Below, piece after piece: positions 45,305 to 47,731 of a stretch of 47,731 nt of DNA. A program made the translations under genes and the position numbers. The DNA is from an uncultured Bacilli bacterium (lineage in GTDB: Bacteria > Bacillota_I > Bacilli_A > RF39 > UBA660): the NCBI GenBank assembly GCA_934177995.1, contig CAKPPW010000008.1, positions 1 through 47,731 of the forward strand, given 5' to 3'. Below the pieces are notes generated by a model that saw only the letters and a list, made by a program, of their open reading frames with translations, was not told where the DNA came from and searched no databases. Position 1 is the first letter of the stretch; the number at the start of each line of letters is the position of its first letter.

Positions 45305-45835
45305 ATGTTTGATGAATTTATATATGAAATGATTAGGTTAATTCCTTTTGCAATAGTTTTTCCAATATTTATAACAATTGTCTTCTTAATGTTTAGGAAA
45401 AATATAAGAAAAGGAATTAATAAAAATAATATTAAATTTTATGGTTTATTTATCGAATTGAATAACAAAGATATAATTAGTATTTCTTTATTACTGCTTG
45501 AATATTTTATTGTAATTGTTTCTTTATTTATAAATGAATTTACAGTTATAAATGTTATTATATTATTTTTACCAATAGTTATATTTGATATAATAAATGG
45601 TCATTTTATAAAAATATTTATTGATATTATTAATTACTCGCTTATTTTTTTAATATTATATTCAAAGAATATATTTTTTAGCTATTTAATAGATGTAGGT
45701 AATTACTGGTATGTTAATATTATTATATTTTTATTATCAATATTTATAACCCTATATATGAGCTTTATATTTTTAAAAAATTTTAATTCTATTGTTAAAA
45801 CTAATAAATATATTAAGACTAAAGGTAACGTTTAG
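45305..45835 (+). CDS. Five-helix membrane protein ending the F1-like operon, unknown
   Basis: 176 aa, extremely hydrophobic (Ile/Phe/Leu), with helices at about 11-30, 57-76, 80-98, 103-123 and 133-158, and a polar cytoplasmic-like loop with many Lys/Asn between the first two. It starts 2 nt after the epsilon stop, so it belongs to the operon. Its size and topology could suit a stator replacing subunit a, but I find no arginine within a membrane helix and none of the subunit a signatures, so ion-channel function is not supported. It may be a membrane scaffold of the motor. A stem-loop covers its 3' end. Confidence 0.7.
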   Translation: MFDEFIYEMIRLIPFAIVFPIFITIVFLMFRKNIRKGINKNNIKFYGLFIELNNKDIISISLLLLEYFIVIVSLFINEFTVINVIILFLPIVIFDIINGHFIKIFIDIINYSLIFLILYSKNIFFSYLIDVGNYWYVNIIIFLLSIFITLYMSFIFLKNFNSIVKTNKYIKTKGNV

Positions 45836-45859
45836 CGGTGTAGTTGTTACCTATTTAGT
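45818..45859 (+). terminator. Stem-loop at the end of the F1-like operon
   Basis: ACTAAAGGTAAC pairs with GTTACCTATTTAGT (a 2-nt bulge in the right arm) around a 16-nt loop. It overlaps the last codons of the 176-aa gene. No T-run follows (an A-run does), so it may be an mRNA 3'-end stabiliser or a weak terminator rather than a classic one. Confidence 0.5.
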
Positions 45860-45931
45860 GAAAAAAATAATATTTTAATAAATAATAACCAAAATAACAA
45901 AATTAAAAAATCATAGTGAATAGAGGTAAAT

Positions 45932-46435
45932 ATGAACTATATTATAAGAAAAATGAATAAAAATGATTGTTTTGCTGTGGCAAAAATAGTAACAATAGCA
46001 TGGAATGAAACTTATAGAGGTATAGTAAATGATGAATTTTTAGACAATTTATATCTAAATGAACAAGAAAGAGCAACTAATTCCTATAAAGAATTTAACA
46101 AGAATACTAATCATCAATATGTTCTTGAAATCAATAATGAAATAGTAGGTTTTATTAACGTAGATGCCTCTGATGAGGTAGAGTATAATGATTGTGGTGA
46201 GTTATATGCTTTATATTTAATAAATAATTATAAAGGACAAGATTATGGTAGAAAACTATTTGATATGGCTATTAAGGAATTGAAGAGTATGGGATTTACT
46301 AAAATGATAGTAGGTTGTTTAGCAGATAACCCTACAAATGACTTTTATAAACATATGGGTGGAAAATTAATAAAGCAAAGAGTATTTGAAAAACTACAAT
46401 TGCCTGAAAATGTATATTTGTTTGAAGAAATATAA
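45932..46435 (+). CDS. GNAT-family N-acetyltransferase
   Basis: 167 aa with the GNAT fold: an N-terminal strand-helix (YIIRKMNKNDCFAVAKI), then strand beta4 and motif A in GELYALYLINNYKGQDYGRKLFD, with the acetyl-CoA pyrophosphate loop Q-D-Y-G-R-K, then motif B in ADNPTNDFYKHMGGKLIKQ. It transfers acetyl from acetyl-CoA to an unknown amine. RBS AGAGGT precedes ATG 45932. It is separate from the F1-like operon by 96 nt containing a stem-loop, and is followed by its own terminator, so it is likely unrelated to the motor. Confidence 0.88.
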   Translation: MNYIIRKMNKNDCFAVAKIVTIAWNETYRGIVNDEFLDNLYLNEQERATNSYKEFNKNTNHQYVLEINNEIVGFINVDASDEVEYNDCGELYALYLINNYKGQDYGRKLFDMAIKELKSMGFTKMIVGCLADNPTNDFYKHMGGKLIKQRVFEKLQLPENVYLFEEI

Positions 46436-46443
46436 TTATAAAA

Positions 46444-46488
46444 ACGATACATAACTTATGAAATGTGTATCGCTTTTGCTTTTTTTCT
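46444..46488 (+). terminator. Rho-independent terminator after the GNAT gene
   Basis: CGATACA (46445-46451) pairs with TGTATCG (46466-46472), with further inner pairing, followed by T-rich sequence with a seven-T run. Confidence 0.75.
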
Positions 46489-46509
46489 AAGATAAAATAC
46501 AAAAATTAC

Positions 46510-46538
46510 TTGTGATAAAATAGAAATTATTATATAAT
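46510..46538 (+). promoter_or_regulatory. SigA-type promoter upstream of the 176-aa unknown gene
   Basis: TTGTGA (46510-46515), a 17-bp spacer, TATAAT (46533-46538). It predicts a leader of about 90 nt before ATG 46635; I see no clear structure in the leader. Confidence 0.6.
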
Positions 46539-46634
46539 TAATATGCCATTTATACATATAAATGATTCTTTTAGAGTATATTAGTGTATTGAGTGTAAAA
46601 ATTTTTATATAGATTTATAGATTGGGGGAATAGA

Positions 46635-47165
46635 ATGGAACAAGAAATTTTAGAAAATTTAAGATTAGATATAGAAGATGTAAAAGAAATAGTTAGAACA
46701 AACTTTGAAGAAATGCAAGAATTAGAAAAGAATCCTAAAGTTAAGAGATATATTCATTTATTACATTTAAAAGAAGAATTAGAAAATGGTTTGAACTTAA
46801 ATAGTGATAAAGAAATTGCAATTCATGAACTTGGAAAATATACTCAAGGTGTTATACAAGAAACTAATGATATTTGGTTTTTGATTGGTAAATATACTTT
46901 AGAAGAATACTTAGATACTTTTGGTACTGCTCCTAATGTAAAAGATAACTTCTTGTTATATGTTAATCTAGAAAATGAAAAGATGCATAACTGTATTACA
47001 CCATCAAAACAATTAGATTTTGAGAGTGAACATACTGTTATTAAGACTAATAAAAAGAATGATTGGCAAGGATATTATAAAATGAGGGATAAGTTTTTTG
47101 TTGATTGCGTAAAAGAAGGAGAAACTACAGCATACCAAAAAGTATTAACAAAAACTAATGGCTAG
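46635..47165 (+). CDS. Unknown 176-aa cytoplasmic protein
   Basis: No family recognised. The first ~75 residues are strongly helical and acidic (EILENLRLDIEDVKEIV, EEMQELEKNPKVKRYIHLL), possibly a coiled coil. The rest is mixed alpha/beta with aromatic residues (TNDIWFLIGKYTLEEYLDTFG, NDWQGYYKMRDKFF). It has no signal peptide or membrane helix. It has its own promoter and terminator, so it is monocistronic. RBS GGGGGAAT precedes ATG 46635. Confidence 0.65.
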   Translation: MEQEILENLRLDIEDVKEIVRTNFEEMQELEKNPKVKRYIHLLHLKEELENGLNLNSDKEIAIHELGKYTQGVIQETNDIWFLIGKYTLEEYLDTFGTAPNVKDNFLLYVNLENEKMHNCITPSKQLDFESEHTVIKTNKKNDWQGYYKMRDKFFVDCVKEGETTAYQKVLTKTNG

Positions 47166-47188
47166 TGCAAAAGACTAGTCATTTTTTT
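47158..47188 (+). terminator. Rho-independent terminator
   Basis: ATGGCTAGT pairs with ACTAGTCAT (one G-T pair) around a 7-nt loop, followed by a T-run. The left arm lies in the last codons of the preceding gene. Confidence 0.85.
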
Positions 47189-47255
47189 GATAAAATAATT
47201 AATAATTAGCTAAATATGTGTTATAGTATTTCTAGTAATATTTTGGAGGTTTAAA

Positions 47256-47731
47256 GTGATAAAAGAAGTAGAAGAAAAACTAAAGAATATGGGTTATGAT
47301 GTTAGATTATCTAAAGATAATATGTTAGTAGTGACGTTACTTAATGAAACCACTGATAAAAAACAAATAGAAAGAATATTAGAACTAATGTCAGTAAGTG
47401 CCATACAAGAAGGAAAATTTACTAAAGAAGAATTAAAAGATTTAATAACAAATAGATACTCTAAGGGACTAAGAAAACTATTATGTTATTCATTTTTATC
47501 AAAAGAAGAAATCTTAGATTATTCCTTTATCTTATCAAGAACAAATGATGATGTATTACTTAATTGTATGAGAGATGTTATGTGTAGTTCTAGTATTCAT
47601 AAGAATAATGAGGTAGAAGAGTCACTAATAATACTAAAAAAGTCAAAAGAAAGTTATCAAAGAATAGCAGAACGAAATATCTTATTAAATAGTGAAGCTA
47701 TAAAAGAAGATATATCATTAGAACTAGCTAG
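47256..47731 (+). CDS. Unknown protein, 3'-truncated by the window edge
   Basis: A frame open from GTG 47256 (GGAGG at 47245-47249, 6 nt upstream) to the end of the window, 158 codons without a stop. It begins with a small alpha/beta piece (MIKEVEEKLKNMGYDVRLS, NMLVVTLLNE) and then becomes a series of helices (KFTKEELKDLI, LRKLLCYSFLSKEEIL, NDDVLLNCMRDVM) resembling a helical-repeat protein. No family is recognised. GTG is chosen over an internal ATG at 47289 because of the strong RBS. Confidence 0.65.
   Translation, partial: MIKEVEEKLKNMGYDVRLSKDNMLVVTLLNETTDKKQIERILELMSVSAIQEGKFTKEELKDLITNRYSKGLRKLLCYSFLSKEEILDYSFILSRTNDDVLLNCMRDVMCSSSIHKNNEVEESLIILKKSKESYQRIAERNILLNSEAIKEDISLELA

Noticed and set aside
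1..47731. Mycoplasma-type genetic code (TGA = Trp)
   Set aside because: TGA ends several genes at natural ends (for example 19942-19944 and 43697-43699), and conserved Trp positions use TGG.

Overview
The window is about 28% GC, every gene is on the + strand, and TGA is used as a stop (for example at 19942-19944, directly before a terminator hairpin). Trp is encoded by TGG. This points to a low-GC Bacillota/Bacilli-type genome with the standard bacterial code, related in style to Mollicutes-like gut lineages (RF39 or Erysipelotrichales type) but not a code-4 mycoplasma. A bile salt hydrolase supports a gut host. The taxonomic placement is inference.

Layout. 1-15375 is housekeeping: tilS, ftsH (with an extra C-terminal SAP/Rho-N-like motif), mscL, dusB, an RDD membrane protein, lysS (fused to a Trbp111-like tRNA-binding domain), a class I glutamine amidotransferase, a YfcC/DcuC-type transporter, a small secreted protein, clpC and secA. 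15376-17820 is an accessory patch. It holds an inverted pair of TATCTAA-containing repeats, a zinc-ribbon/PD-(D/E)XK nuclease gene coupled to a small unknown gene, then a consensus promoter that drives about 250 nt of apparently structured, non-coding DNA. 17821-19944 carries a small unknown gene, bsh and a membrane protein. 19945-24023 is a cluster of fibrous proteins without signal peptides: collagen-like, beta-helix-like and two small proteins that share a C-terminal motif.

24175-45835 is the most interesting part: eleven tightly packed genes. Four are membrane-anchored extracytoplasmic proteins (244, 2930, about 1729 and 474 aa). At least three, perhaps all four, share an N-terminal membrane anchor plus beta-rich module, and three continue into fibronectin-III-like domains. 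They are followed, in canonical atp-operon order, by a c-like proteolipid, a fused b/delta-like stalk protein, alpha, gamma, beta and a short epsilon, then a five-helix membrane protein. Beta keeps all visible catalytic motifs. The c-like protein keeps the glycine-rich helix 1 and the RNPE loop but has no acidic residue in helix 2 (Ser where E. coli has Asp61), and no subunit a is recognisable. I infer an F1-type rotary motor uncoupled from ion flow and joined to giant surface proteins. It is comparable in concept to the F1-like X0 ATPases of mycoplasmas (gliding motor; MIB-MIP-linked clusters), but with a retained c-like ring and different surface proteins.

45836-47731 holds a GNAT acetyltransferase, an unknown 176-aa protein and the start of an unknown gene that runs off the window. 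I see no tRNA, rRNA, CRISPR array, insertion sequence or integrase.
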